Below are positions 1-8,415 of a stretch of 64,000 bases of DNA, in pieces. The notes below the pieces were generated by a model. It saw nothing but the letters and a program-made list of their open reading frames with translations, ran no database searches and was not told the DNA's origin. Made by a program: the position numbers and the translations under genes. Positions within the stretch are counted from its first letter, which is position 1; each line of letters starts with the position of its first letter. The DNA is from Cellulomonas telluris (lineage in GTDB: Bacteria; Actinomycetota; Actinomycetes; Actinomycetales; Cellulomonadaceae), in assembly GCF_004886325.1 (NCBI RefSeq), contig NZ_QXFN01000003.1, positions 558,001 through 622,000 of the forward strand, written 5' to 3'.

Positions 1-1162
1 CGACGACGTCGCCCCGCACCTCGTCACGGTGCTCGAGCACGTCGTCGAACAGCGAGAGGACGCGGGGGACGAAGTCCTCCTCGAGCGCCGCCTCGATCGG
101 GATCGCCCGGTGGCCCTGCCCGATCTGGTCGAAGAACACCCGTCCCTTGTCGACGTAGTAGACGTTGACGCACGGCACCCCGGCGCTGATGCCGATGATG
201 TTGGAGTGCAGGCGGAAGCCGATCATCGCCGTGGCCCGCGCCACCAGGGAGCGGACCTGCGCGGGCGACAACGTGTCGGCGTCGAGGATGCGGACGCTGT
301 CGGGCGCTGCGCTGTGGTCGCGCAGGAGGCGGCACAGCGCGGCGTCGCTCTCCGAGAGGTGCATCGGCACGAGCAGCACGCGCAGCGCGTGGCGCCGCGT
401 CAGCTCTCCCATCAGGGCCGTCAGGCTGTCCAGGTAGGCCTGGTGCCTCGGGTCGGGGCCACGCCGCCGCCGGAAGGGCAGCCGCTCGGCGTACTTGAAG
501 GGCAGGATGCCGCCGGGCCGGTAGTGGAACCAGTCCCGCGGGCCGATGCACACGAAGCCGTCGGCGAGGAACTCCTCGTCGATCCCGAAGTCCTCGCGCA
601 GCGTCGTGAGCGTCGCCGCGTCGAGCGGCTCCGGCTCGGGGAGGACGGCCGGGTCCGAGGCGGCGCGCACCTTGCCGGGGTCTGCGCCCCAGGCCAGCAG
701 CTTGTCCCGCGACTCCTCGTCCCGGACGAGGAAGAGGGAGGTGCGGTTGACGAGCCGCGCGATGATCCGGCGGCTGCGCGCGGAGGCGGTCGGGCCGATC
801 CCCTGGAAGGCGCCGACGACGCGCGGGTTCGCCCACGACACCGCGGTCATCTTCAGCGCCCAGTACCAGAGCGCCGCCTTGTTGGTGTAGTCCTTCAGCA
901 GCTCGCCGCCGCCCCAGAGCACCAGGTCGCTGCGTCGTGCGGCACGCAGCAGACGCACCATGTCGAGCGGTCGCAGGGACTGGAAGTCCATGTCGAGGAA
1001 GTCGATGCCGTACCACTCGGCGTCCCGCCGGGGGTGCTGCGAGATGCCGGTGACGGTCGCGTCGGGGAACAGCTCGCGGACGAGCTGGATGTTCCCCTCG
1101 GCGATCGCGCGGTCACCGCGGTTCTCGGCGAGGTCGCTGTTGATCAGGAGGACGGACGTCAT
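1..1162 (-). CDS. Polysaccharide pyruvyl transferase family protein (3' end outside window)
   Basis: Reading leftward from ATG 1162-1160, an uninterrupted frame runs off the window edge after 387 codons. The protein has no signal peptide. Near the N-terminus it has the family's NRGDRA-type segment (residues 14-19), then WGGGELLKDYT (about 84-94), and late in the visible part GFRLHSNIIGISAGVP (about 315-330), the R/H-rich donor-side motif of PF04230 pyruvyltransferases. Known members move pyruvate from phosphoenolpyruvate onto a sugar as a ketal, in the cytoplasm, during exopolysaccharide or secondary cell-wall polymer synthesis. The start overlaps the stop of the upstream glycosyltransferase as ATGA, so the two are translationally coupled. 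The acceptor sugar cannot be read from sequence. Confidence 0.88.
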   Translation of the reverse strand, partial: MTSVLLINSDLAENRGDRAIAEGNIQLVRELFPDATVTGISQHPRRDAEWYGIDFLDMDFQSLRPLDMVRLLRAARRSDLVLWGGGELLKDYTNKAALWYWALKMTAVSWANPRVVGAFQGIGPTASARSRRIIARLVNRTSLFLVRDEESRDKLLAWGADPGKVRAASDPAVLPEPEPLDAATLTTLREDFGIDEEFLADGFVCIGPRDWFHYRPGGILPFKYAERLPFRRRRGPDPRHQAYLDSLTALMGELTRRHALRVLLVPMHLSESDAALCRLLRDHSAAPDSVRILDADTLSPAQVRSLVARATAMIGFRLHSNIIGISAGVPCVNVYYVDKGRVFFDQIGQGHRAIPIEAALEEDFVPRVLSLFDDVLEHRDEVRGDVV

Positions 1163-2385
1163 GCGGGAGGCGCTCCATCGAAGAGGAGGTCGAGGTGCTG
1201 GCGGGCGACGACGGGCCAGGCGAGCCGGCGCGCGGTGGTGCGGGCGCGCTCGCCGATCAGCGAGCGCTCGGAGGGGGAGAGGTGCACGGCCCGGACGAGG
1301 GCCGCGGCGAGGGCCGTGCTGTCGCGCTGCGGGACGAGGAACCCGTTCACCCCGTCCTCGAGGACGTCGTCCGCGCCGCTCTCCGGTGTGGCGACGCAGG
1401 GCCGGCCGGCGGCGAGGCCCTCCAGGAGGGCGATGGGCAGCCCCTCCACGTCGCCGTCGGAGGCGACGACGGACGGGACCACCACCACGGCGGCGGAGCG
1501 GACGAGGTCCGCCTTGGCCTCGCCCGTGACGTAGCCGGGGAACTCCACGCGTCCACCCAGCCCGAGCTCCACCGCCTCGGCCGTCAGGGCGCTGCGGAGC
1601 GGTCCGTCACCGGCGACGACCAGGCGGACGTCGCCGAGCTCCGGTCCGGCCTCGGCGAAGGCGCGCAGCAGGAAGGAGACGCCCTTCTTCTCGACGAGGC
1701 GGCCGATGAACAGCACCGTCCCATCCGCAGGAGGGGTCTCGTCGGCGGCGTCCACGTGGACCCCCATCGGCAGGACCCGACCTCGGTCGGCGACCTCCGC
1801 CCACGCCTCCCCGGGGAAGAACTGGCGGAGGCGGCCCATCGACCGCCGGCTCACGGCGGTGAACGCCGCGGCGCGGCGCACGTGCCACCGGACGACCGCC
1901 GCGCCCAGGGGCCCGAACCGGTGCCAGACCGCGACGTCCGAGGCGTGCGTGGTGAACACCGTCCGGCTGCCGACCAGGCGCGCGACCCACACGCTCGTGA
2001 TGGCCTGCGGCGTGAACCAGTGCGCGTACAGCACGTCGGGGCGCAGCGACCGGGCGAGCCGCCACAGGGCCCAGAACTCGGCCAGGAAGAAGAACGGCAG
2101 CACCACGTGCAGGTGCGGCTCGGCACGCAGCGCCGGCATGATCCCCCGGCCGGCGAGGCGCTCGAGCCGTCGCGGCCACATGTAGTGGAACCGGTGCTCG
2201 ACGAACGACGGCCAGCGGCGCACGGTACGCGTCTGCGACCGCCGGTCGTGCGGTGCGAGGACGTGCCACTCGACGTCCGGGTCGAGGGCCTGCATCGCGA
2301 CCACCTGGTCGCGGACGAAGGCAGGGACGTGGTCCTCGTCGTTCGCCGGGAAGGTCGACGCGACCACGAGCACCCGTCTGACCAC
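1159..2385 (-). CDS. GT4-family glycosyltransferase
   Basis: 408 aa, GT-B fold retaining glycosyltransferase of the GT4 type. The N-terminal Rossmann half contains HWFTPQA (about residue 121). The C-terminal half has GRLVEKKG (about 224) and the nucleotide-sugar signature EGLPIALLEGLAAGRP (about 313-328), which carries the EX7E glutamates. It probably adds a sugar to a lipid-linked polysaccharide intermediate at the cytoplasmic membrane; donor and acceptor are unknown. The GTG start at 2385 is supported by a TAGGGT hexamer ending 6 nt upstream, suggesting a leaderless transcript. Its stop overlaps the start of the pyruvyltransferase (ATGA), so the two form one unit. Confidence 0.9.
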   Translation of the reverse strand: MVRRVLVVASTFPANDEDHVPAFVRDQVVAMQALDPDVEWHVLAPHDRRSQTRTVRRWPSFVEHRFHYMWPRRLERLAGRGIMPALRAEPHLHVVLPFFFLAEFWALWRLARSLRPDVLYAHWFTPQAITSVWVARLVGSRTVFTTHASDVAVWHRFGPLGAAVVRWHVRRAAAFTAVSRRSMGRLRQFFPGEAWAEVADRGRVLPMGVHVDAADETPPADGTVLFIGRLVEKKGVSFLLRAFAEAGPELGDVRLVVAGDGPLRSALTAEAVELGLGGRVEFPGYVTGEAKADLVRSAAVVVVPSVVASDGDVEGLPIALLEGLAAGRPCVATPESGADDVLEDGVNGFLVPQRDSTALAAALVRAVHLSPSERSLIGERARTTARRLAWPVVARQHLDLLFDGAPPA

Positions 2386-2391
2386 CGGGCG

Positions 2392-2397
2392 ACCCTA
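2392..2397 (-). promoter_or_regulatory. -10 hexamer for leaderless GT4 mRNA
   Basis: TAGGGT on the minus strand, followed by 6 nt and the GTG start at 2385. No Shine-Dalgarno sequence fits between. Confidence 0.55.
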
Positions 2398-2411
2398 CCA
2401 GCCGTCCCCGG

Positions 2412-3973
2412 TCACCCGACCGTCACGGAGCGGCACCCGAGCAGGGGGTTCTCCTCCTTCTCGAGGTCGATCGCGTAGGTGCACACCTCGTGCGGACCCG
2501 GCGCGACGGAGCGCAGGGTGGGGGAGTACCCGTGCCTGTCACCGAGCCCGTACGCTCGCTCGACGTCGGGGCGGCTGCGGTCGGCGGACACCGAGAGCAC
2601 GGGCTGGCCGTCCAGGTAGACGTGCACCCGGATTGGACCCGTGGAGTTCGGGTCGAGCGCCCAGCCCGTCACCGTCACCGACGTGCCGGAGGCCGTCACG
2701 GAGTCGAGCGCACCGATCGGCAGGCCGTTCACGACGGCGGTCGTGCACGCGACCGTCGTGAACCGGCCGGTGCTCGCGTCCGCGGCGTCGACGCACAGCT
2801 CGTAGCTGCCCGCTGCGAGCGGCCCGCCCGACCAGACGAACCCGTGGGTGTCGCCGAAGCCGAACCGGGCGCCCGAGCCGGCGAGGGCGGCGTCGGCGGT
2901 GAGCGTCGCGACGACGCGCCCGTCGATGCGCAGGCGCGTGCTCAGCGCGGTGTCCTGGTCCGGGTCCACGACCCACCCGGACGCGGCGATGCCGTCCCGC
3001 GTCGCCGACACGGTCAGGTCGCCCACGGGCGCCTCGTTGCGTGCCTCGACCGTGCGGCACCCGACCACCGGGTTGGCGCCGCCGCCCGTGTCGATCGCCC
3101 ACACGCAGACCTCGCGCCGGCCGCTCTCGGCCGGGATCGTCGTCGAGAAGCCGTGGGCGGCACCCCGGCCGTACGCGCGCTCGACGTCGGGCCGCGCCGC
3201 CGAGGCGACGAGGGACCGCACGGGCTTCCCGTCCACGTACACGTGCACCCGGATCGAGGCCGTGGTGTCCGGGTCCAGCGCCCACCCGCGCACCCCGAGG
3301 GTCCCCGGACCGGCGGTGACGGCGTCCAGGGAGCCGACGGGCGGGGCGTTGGTCACGGTGACCGTGCGGCACGTGAGGGTGAGCGCGGTGCCGCTCGTCG
3401 CGTCGACGGCCTGGACGCAGACGGACCGGCGTCCCGGTGCCGCCTGCGCGGACAGGGTGTACCCGTGCGCGGCGCCGCGTCCGTACGCCCGCTCGACGTC
3501 CCGCCGGGTGGCGGAGGCCGTCGCCGACGCGACCGCCGCGCCGTCGACCAGCAGCCGGACGCCGATCGAGGCGTCCGTGTCGGGGTCGAGCGCCCATCCG
3601 CGCGCGGTGACGGTGCCGCCCGAGACGGTGACCTCGTCGAGCGCGCCGATCGGCTCGGCGTTGGCCACGACCACGTCCCGGCACCCGACCAGGGGGTTCA
3701 CGGCGCCGCCGTTGCCGTCGATCGCGTAGACGCACACGCGGCGGGGACCCGGTGCGACGCCGAGGGTGGTCGAGAAGCCCACCGAGGCGGACACGCCGAA
3801 CGCGGCGGCCACGTCCGGCCGCGACGCGTTGGCGCGCACGGACCGGACCGGGGCACCGTCGACGTACACGTGCACCTGGATGCTGGAGCTCACGTCCGGG
3901 TCGAACGCCCAGCCGCGGACGGTGACCTTGCCCCCGCCGGACGCGGCCACGGTGTCGAGCGCGGCCACGGGCT
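2412..3973 (-). repeat. Five tandem about 105-aa modules (C-terminus of lysozyme-like protein)
   Basis: Module starts lie near 3973, 3651, 3343, 3030 and 2723, a period of about 310 bp. Each begins with a P-[VI]-[GA] turn plus LDxV and includes GWAxDPD, VHVY-DG and RPDV. Module 4 is the most divergent: it lacks VHVYVDG and reads LSTRLRIDG instead. Confidence 0.85.
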
Positions 3974-4787
3974 GGCGCTGGGTGGTCGAGCCGAACCAGT
4001 CGGTGAAGTAGTTCCAGAAGTTGCGGTTGCCGTACGACGAGCAGGAGTCGCCCGTGCCGTACCCCGCCGCGAGCGCGGCCGCGTTCGGCTGGTACGGCGT
4101 GTAGTTGTACAGGCTCGCTGTCGCCTGGTTCTCGATGTGGACAGGGGAGGAGGAGCAGGCGGCGACGGGGTGGTACCGGACGTTCACGACGCGTCCCGCC
4201 TGGTGGGTCCAGGACGTCGGGTGCGCGGCGTAGCGCTGGAACTGCCGTGCTGCGGAGTACACCTGGGCGAAGAACCCGGCGTACGCGCTGTCGCAGGGGG
4301 CGGTGTCGGGGCAGGCGAAGCCCAGCGCCTTGTCGTAGGTCGACTTCGGCCGGGCCTGGGTGATGAGGCCCTGCTCCTTCTGCAACGTCACGAGCAGCAC
4401 CTGGGGGTTGATGCCGCAGGCGCGTGCGACCTTCGTGACGATCTGGGCCGCGGTCTCGTTCGTGGCACCCGTGTAGGTCTGCCGGCAGTACGCGTCCGCG
4501 GGGCGGGTGGTCGTGGACTGCCGGTAGTCCTTGAGGCACGTGAGCGAACCGCTCGTCGTGCAGCCCGCCCCCCGCGCGACCAGGAACGACTGCACCTGGG
4601 CGGCGGACATGGCGTCGCTGTCGTAGAAGATGGCGTCGCTGATGATGTGCCCCGGACGGAAGTCGCGCAGGTCCGCGCCCTGCGCGGGGGCTGCGGGCGC
4701 GACGAGGACGGCGATCCCGGCGCCGAGGGCCAGGGCGCAGGACACCAGGGCGCCGACCGCCGCGCGCAGGGCGCGCCCGCCCCGCAT
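2412..4787 (-). CDS. Secreted lysozyme-like protein with five tandem extracellular modules
   Basis: 791 aa from ATG 4787, which overlaps the preceding stop by one base (TGATG). A signal peptide covers about residues 1-37 (hydrophobic run ending near APAQGA). Residues about 38-265 form a globular domain rich in paired cysteines with CGINPQVLLVTLQKEQGLIT, which resembles the catalytic-glutamate helix of lysozyme/transglycosylase-like enzymes. That assignment is inference; I do not know a named family for it. Residues about 271-791 are five modules of roughly 105 aa, each opening P[VI]xxLD and containing GWAxDPD, VHVYVDG, RPDV and a late C-x-x-A/Y-I-D pair. The same modules occur in the amidase at 5511-8210. 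Probably a wall-associated hydrolase or adhesin-like protein. Confidence 0.82.
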   Translation of the reverse strand: MRGGRALRAAVGALVSCALALGAGIAVLVAPAAPAQGADLRDFRPGHIISDAIFYDSDAMSAAQVQSFLVARGAGCTTSGSLTCLKDYRQSTTTRPADAYCRQTYTGATNETAAQIVTKVARACGINPQVLLVTLQKEQGLITQARPKSTYDKALGFACPDTAPCDSAYAGFFAQVYSAARQFQRYAAHPTSWTHQAGRVVNVRYHPVAACSSSPVHIENQATASLYNYTPYQPNAAALAAGYGTGDSCSSYGNRNFWNYFTDWFGSTTQRQPVAALDTVAASGGGKVTVRGWAFDPDVSSSIQVHVYVDGAPVRSVRANASRPDVAAAFGVSASVGFSTTLGVAPGPRRVCVYAIDGNGGAVNPLVGCRDVVVANAEPIGALDEVTVSGGTVTARGWALDPDTDASIGVRLLVDGAAVASATASATRRDVERAYGRGAAHGYTLSAQAAPGRRSVCVQAVDATSGTALTLTCRTVTVTNAPPVGSLDAVTAGPGTLGVRGWALDPDTTASIRVHVYVDGKPVRSLVASAARPDVERAYGRGAAHGFSTTIPAESGRREVCVWAIDTGGGANPVVGCRTVEARNEAPVGDLTVSATRDGIAASGWVVDPDQDTALSTRLRIDGRVVATLTADAALAGSGARFGFGDTHGFVWSGGPLAAGSYELCVDAADASTGRFTTVACTTAVVNGLPIGALDSVTASGTSVTVTGWALDPNSTGPIRVHVYLDGQPVLSVSADRSRPDVERAYGLGDRHGYSPTLRSVAPGPHEVCTYAIDLEKEENPLLGCRSVTVG

Positions 4788-5395
4788 CACGGCACCTCCA
4801 CGTCGACCGTGGCCGACGCGCCCGTCGACGTCGCGGACGCGTACTCGACGCGGACCTGCCAGGTGCCCGACCGCAGCTGCGCGGCCGGCACCGACATCAC
4901 CCCGCACGAGGTGGTGGTCACGTCGGCGAGCGCGGGCTGCTCCGTGGTCGCCGTGGCCCCGCCACCGGTCGCGGTGAGCGTGCACGTGCCGTCCTCCTCG
5001 TACACCTGGGCGTACGCCGACGCCTCGATGGCCCGCGTCGCCGTGCTCCACTCGGCGAACCCGAGCACGACGTCGACGGTGCGCCGTCCGTCCGGTCCGC
5101 CGCCGGGACGGCCGGGCGCCGACGTGGCGGGAGCGGACGGCTCCGGCGCGGGCGCGGGCGCGGGCGCCGCGGTGGGGGCTGCCGAGCCGGGGGCCGTGCC
5201 GGGCGCGGTCTCGGGGGCGGCCGGGTCCGTCGGCTCCGAGGGACCCGTGGACGTCGAGGCCGAGGGTCCCGTCGCCGACGCGTCGGCGGGGCTGCCGCCG
5301 GGCCCGCGCAGGGCCAGGACGAGCGTGACGGCACCGGCGGCCGCGAGGACGCCGACGGCGCCGACGACGAGTGCTGTGCGCGAGGTGTGGGTCAT
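4787..5395 (-). CDS. Membrane-anchored or secreted hypothetical protein
   Basis: 202 aa, not recognised as a named family. One hydrophobic segment lies at about residues 8-29 (uncleaved anchor or signal). A Pro/Ala/Thr/Ser-rich low-complexity stalk follows (about 30-105), then a compact C-terminal domain of about 95 aa with two cysteines (CTLTATGG and TTSCGVM) that could form one disulfide. Composition and layout fit an extracellular domain on a wall-spanning stalk. It sits between the amidase and the lysozyme-like protein on the same strand and overlaps the latter by one base, so the three are probably co-expressed. A TAGCGT -10-like hexamer lies about 34 nt before the ATG; the ribosome binding site is weak. 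Confidence 0.75.
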   Translation of the reverse strand: MTHTSRTALVVGAVGVLAAAGAVTLVLALRGPGGSPADASATGPSASTSTGPSEPTDPAAPETAPGTAPGSAAPTAAPAPAPAPEPSAPATSAPGRPGGGPDGRRTVDVVLGFAEWSTATRAIEASAYAQVYEEDGTCTLTATGGGATATTEQPALADVTTTSCGVMSVPAAQLRSGTWQVRVEYASATSTGASATVDVEVP

Positions 5396-5510
5396 GGTTC
5401 TCGTTCGACGTCCGGGCGTGGCGTGGTCGACGCTAGCGCGAGGCGGGCGGCGTGACGTCGATGCCGTCGCCGGACGCGGCGAGTTGTCGTGGTTCCTCCG
5501 GGTTCCCGTC

Positions 5511-6752
5511 TCAGCCCACGGTCGTGACCCGGCAGCCGAGCGAGGGGTTCGGACCTCCCGGGACGTCGATCAGGTAGAGGCACACCTCGTGGCGCCCGGG
5601 CGGGGCGGCGACGGTGCCGCTGAACCCGTGCCGGTCGCCGACCCCGTGCACGCGGGCGACGTCCGGCCGTGAGCGGTCCGCGGTGAGGGACCGGACGGGG
5701 GAGCCGTCGACGTACACGTGCACCCGGATCGGTGCGGTCGTGTCGGGGTCGAAGCCCCAGCCCCGGACGGACACATCTCCCGCGGTGCCCTCGAGGGCGT
5801 CCCACGCGCCGACCGGCGGTGCGTTCCGCACCGTCACCGTCCGGCAGCCGAGCAGGGGGTTCGGGCCGGTCGGGACGTCGATGAGGTAGAGGCAGACCTC
5901 GTGCCGCCCGGCGGTGGCGGGCACCGTGCCGGAGAAGCCGTGCCGCTCGCCCACGCCGTGCGCCCGGGCGACGTCCGGACGGGAGCCGTCCGCCCGCAGG
6001 GACCGGACCGGGCTGCCGTCGACGTAGACGTGCACCCGGACGGGGTCGGTCGTGTCGCGGTCGAAGGCCCACCCGCGGACACCGATCGTCGACGGGGTCG
6101 TGACCACCGCGTCCAGGGCGCCCACGGGCGGATGACCGACCTGGACCGTCCGGCAGGCCAGCTGGGGGTTGTGCCCCTCCGGGACGTTGATGAGGTACAG
6201 GCACACCTGGTGGACGCCCGGGGTGGTGCGCACGGAGCCGGCGAACCCGTGGTTCGGACCGACGCCGAAGGCCTGCGCGACGTCCGGGCGGGAGCCGTCG
6301 GCGGTGATCGAGCGGACGGGTGCGCCGTCCAGGTACACGTGGACGCGGACCGGGTCGCTCGTGTCGGGGTCGAACGCCCAGCCGCGGACCGCCACGGCGG
6401 TCGCCGTCGTGGTCACGGCGTCCAGCGAGCCCACGGGCGTCGCGTTCTGCACCTGCGACCACGTGCACCCGAGGTTGACGTCGTGCCCCGGTCCGACGTT
6501 CAGGGCCGTGACGCACACGGCGTGCCGCCCGTTCGGGGCGGGGACGCGCACACGGAAGCCGTGCAGCGGTCCCTCGCCGGGGTGGGCGGCACCCACGTCG
6601 GGGCGGTGGAGGTCGGCGACGACCGTGCGTGTCGTGCCGCCCACGTCCACGCGCACGCTGACGGGCGCGGTGCTGCCCGGCTCGGCCGCCCAGCCGCTCA
6701 CGGTCACCGCGCCCCCGCGGGCGTCGACCGAGTCCCAGGACCCGAACGGTGA
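5511..6752 (-). repeat. Four tandem about 104-aa modules (C-terminus of amidase)
   Basis: Module starts lie near 6752, 6438, 6127 and 5816. The last three are closely similar (GWAFDPDT, VHVYVDGSPVRS, SRPDV, HGF, CLYLI); the first is the most divergent. They match the modules of the lysozyme-like protein. Confidence 0.87.
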
Positions 6753-8210
6753 GGCCGCCACGGTCCCGTCGGCCAGGACGGCGACCCGGTTCCGGATCGC
6801 TCCGAGCGCGGCGTAGAGCGTCTGGCCCGGGCAGCTGGTGTACTGCGCGTCGCGGTGGCCGAACACCGTCGGGAAGGTGACCGCGGTGCCGGCGGGGTAC
6901 TTCGACGCGCCGCCGCCGGAGACCAGGGTCACCGAGGCGCTCGCCGAGATGCGGTGGACGGCGAACTTCCACGCGATGACCTGGCTGATCGCCTCGGTCA
7001 TGGCAACCGGTGCCGTGGTCGAGCCGTACTCGCCGATCGCCGCGACGCCGAAGGTCCGGCTGTTGAAGCCGCCGGTGTGGACGCCGACGACCGGCCGGTC
7101 CATGCCGCCGCTGCGCCCCTCGAAGACGCGTCCCCACTTGTCGACGAGGAAGTTGTAGCCGATGTCGCACCAGCCGCGGCCGCCTCCGGACTCCGGCCGG
7201 GTGTGGTACGCGAGGATGCCGCGCAGGATCCCGGGCACGTCAGCGGCCGAGTAGGAGTTCGACGAGGCCGTGTGGTGCACCGCGGCGGCGCGCACGTCGC
7301 GGGAGTAGTCCGGCGAGCACGTCACGAGCGACTCGTCGGCACCCCACTGCGCGCGCGTGACGATGCCCGGCGCGGCCACCGCGGTACGGAGCGCGGCACC
7401 GGTGGCGTTCGCGGCCGGGTCGGGCCCGGGGTCGATGAGCACGACCTTCAGCCCGGCCACGGTCCCCCGCTCCGCGTCCGCCCAGACCTGGATCCCGTCG
7501 GCGTCGGGCGCCACCACCGCGTCGGACGCGCCGCGGCTGGGCGCGCCGCCCTCGGCGCCGTCCGCGTCGGGGGCGACGTCCGAGGCGCCGACCGCCTCCC
7601 AGTCGCTCCACCGGCCGTCGCTGCGCAGGCGGTAGCGGACGACGACGTCCTCGAGGTCGTCGGTCACGTCCCAGCTGACGCCGAACACGGAGAAGGGCTC
7701 GACCTCCAGCTCCGGCGTGAGGACGGCCGGCGGTGTCGTCGGCACGGCCGCGGCGACGGGTGCGTCGCCCGGCGTGGCCGACGGGGTGGCTCCGTCCGTC
7801 GCCGCGTCGGTCGCTGCGTCGGTCGCCGACCGGCCGCCGGACCGTCGGGCGTCCTCCTCGGGCTGGTCCGCGCCCGGCTCCGCGGACGGCTCGCCCCCCG
7901 CGCCGGGACCCGCGTCCGGTTCGGCCCCCGTGCCCGGACCCGCGTCCGGCTCGGCCGCGGGCTGCCCGGAGACGCCGGAGGAGGCCAGCGCCTCGGGTGC
8001 GACGTCCTCGGCGGGCAGCGGTGCCTGCGGCGGCAGCTCGCGCAGCTCCTCGACGTCGACGCCCGACAGGTCGAGCTCCTGCACCTGGGGCGTGCTGACC
8101 GCGACGTCGGCCGGCAGGGCGCCCGCCGACGCGCCGGCCGGGACGCCACTGGCCACGGCGAGCGATGCGGACAGCGACGTGATCGTCAGGAGCCGGACGA
8201 GAGTCGGCAC
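5511..8210 (-). CDS. Secreted PGRP-type N-acetylmuramoyl-L-alanine amidase with four C-terminal modules
   Basis: 899 aa from GTG 8210, chosen because GGAGG lies 6 nt upstream and a clean signal peptide follows (to about residue 30). Residues about 60-170 are an acidic Ala/Pro/Gly linker. About 175-260 is the W-S-x-W-rich domain that usually precedes actinobacterial PGRPs. About 280-477 is the amidase_2/PGRP domain starting GIVTRAQWG. The zinc ligands are present: His in AVHHTA (about 310), His in GHRD (about 450) and Cys in TSCPG (about 458), so it should be catalytically competent and cut the muramoyl-L-alanine bond. Residues about 487-899 carry four copies of the module also seen five times in the 2412-4787 protein. 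Confidence 0.92.
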   Translation of the reverse strand: MPTLVRLLTITSLSASLAVASGVPAGASAGALPADVAVSTPQVQELDLSGVDVEELRELPPQAPLPAEDVAPEALASSGVSGQPAAEPDAGPGTGAEPDAGPGAGGEPSAEPGADQPEEDARRSGGRSATDAATDAATDGATPSATPGDAPVAAAVPTTPPAVLTPELEVEPFSVFGVSWDVTDDLEDVVVRYRLRSDGRWSDWEAVGASDVAPDADGAEGGAPSRGASDAVVAPDADGIQVWADAERGTVAGLKVVLIDPGPDPAANATGAALRTAVAAPGIVTRAQWGADESLVTCSPDYSRDVRAAAVHHTASSNSYSAADVPGILRGILAYHTRPESGGGRGWCDIGYNFLVDKWGRVFEGRSGGMDRPVVGVHTGGFNSRTFGVAAIGEYGSTTAPVAMTEAISQVIAWKFAVHRISASASVTLVSGGGASKYPAGTAVTFPTVFGHRDAQYTSCPGQTLYAALGAIRNRVAVLADGTVAASPFGSWDSVDARGGAVTVSGWAAEPGSTAPVSVRVDVGGTTRTVVADLHRPDVGAAHPGEGPLHGFRVRVPAPNGRHAVCVTALNVGPGHDVNLGCTWSQVQNATPVGSLDAVTTTATAVAVRGWAFDPDTSDPVRVHVYLDGAPVRSITADGSRPDVAQAFGVGPNHGFAGSVRTTPGVHQVCLYLINVPEGHNPQLACRTVQVGHPPVGALDAVVTTPSTIGVRGWAFDRDTTDPVRVHVYVDGSPVRSLRADGSRPDVARAHGVGERHGFSGTVPATAGRHEVCLYLIDVPTGPNPLLGCRTVTVRNAPPVGAWDALEGTAGDVSVRGWGFDPDTTAPIRVHVYVDGSPVRSLTADRSRPDVARVHGVGDRHGFSGTVAAPPGRHEVCLYLIDVPGGPNPSLGCRVTTVG

Positions 8211-8351
8211 GGCGTACCTCCGTGGTGTGACGCGTCCGGGCCGGACGGGGTCGACGTTCCTCCCGAGTGTGCATGGGATCACGAGGTCCTGGTGGACGTC
8301 GGCGGGCGTGGCGGGATCCCCGGTCGGTGCCGCGGCGCGTCGGCGACGAGG

Positions 8352-8357
8352 TAGCGT
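8352..8357 (+). promoter_or_regulatory. Candidate -10 for GT4 gene at 8416
   Basis: TAGCGT in the 205-bp divergent interval between the amidase and the GT4 gene. It implies a leader of about 50 nt that ends with the GGAGG-rich ribosome binding site. No good -35 was seen. Confidence 0.4.
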
Positions 8358-8415
8358 CCGCGTCCGTGGGTCACGACCGGGGCCCGAGGGGCGCGACCGG
8401 GGAGGCGGAGGACGC

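Noticed and set aside
2490-5672. 1060-codon plus-strand frame opposite the module-bearing secreted protein
   Set aside because: Its apparent repeats are the reverse complement of the true modules; composition is shadow-like.
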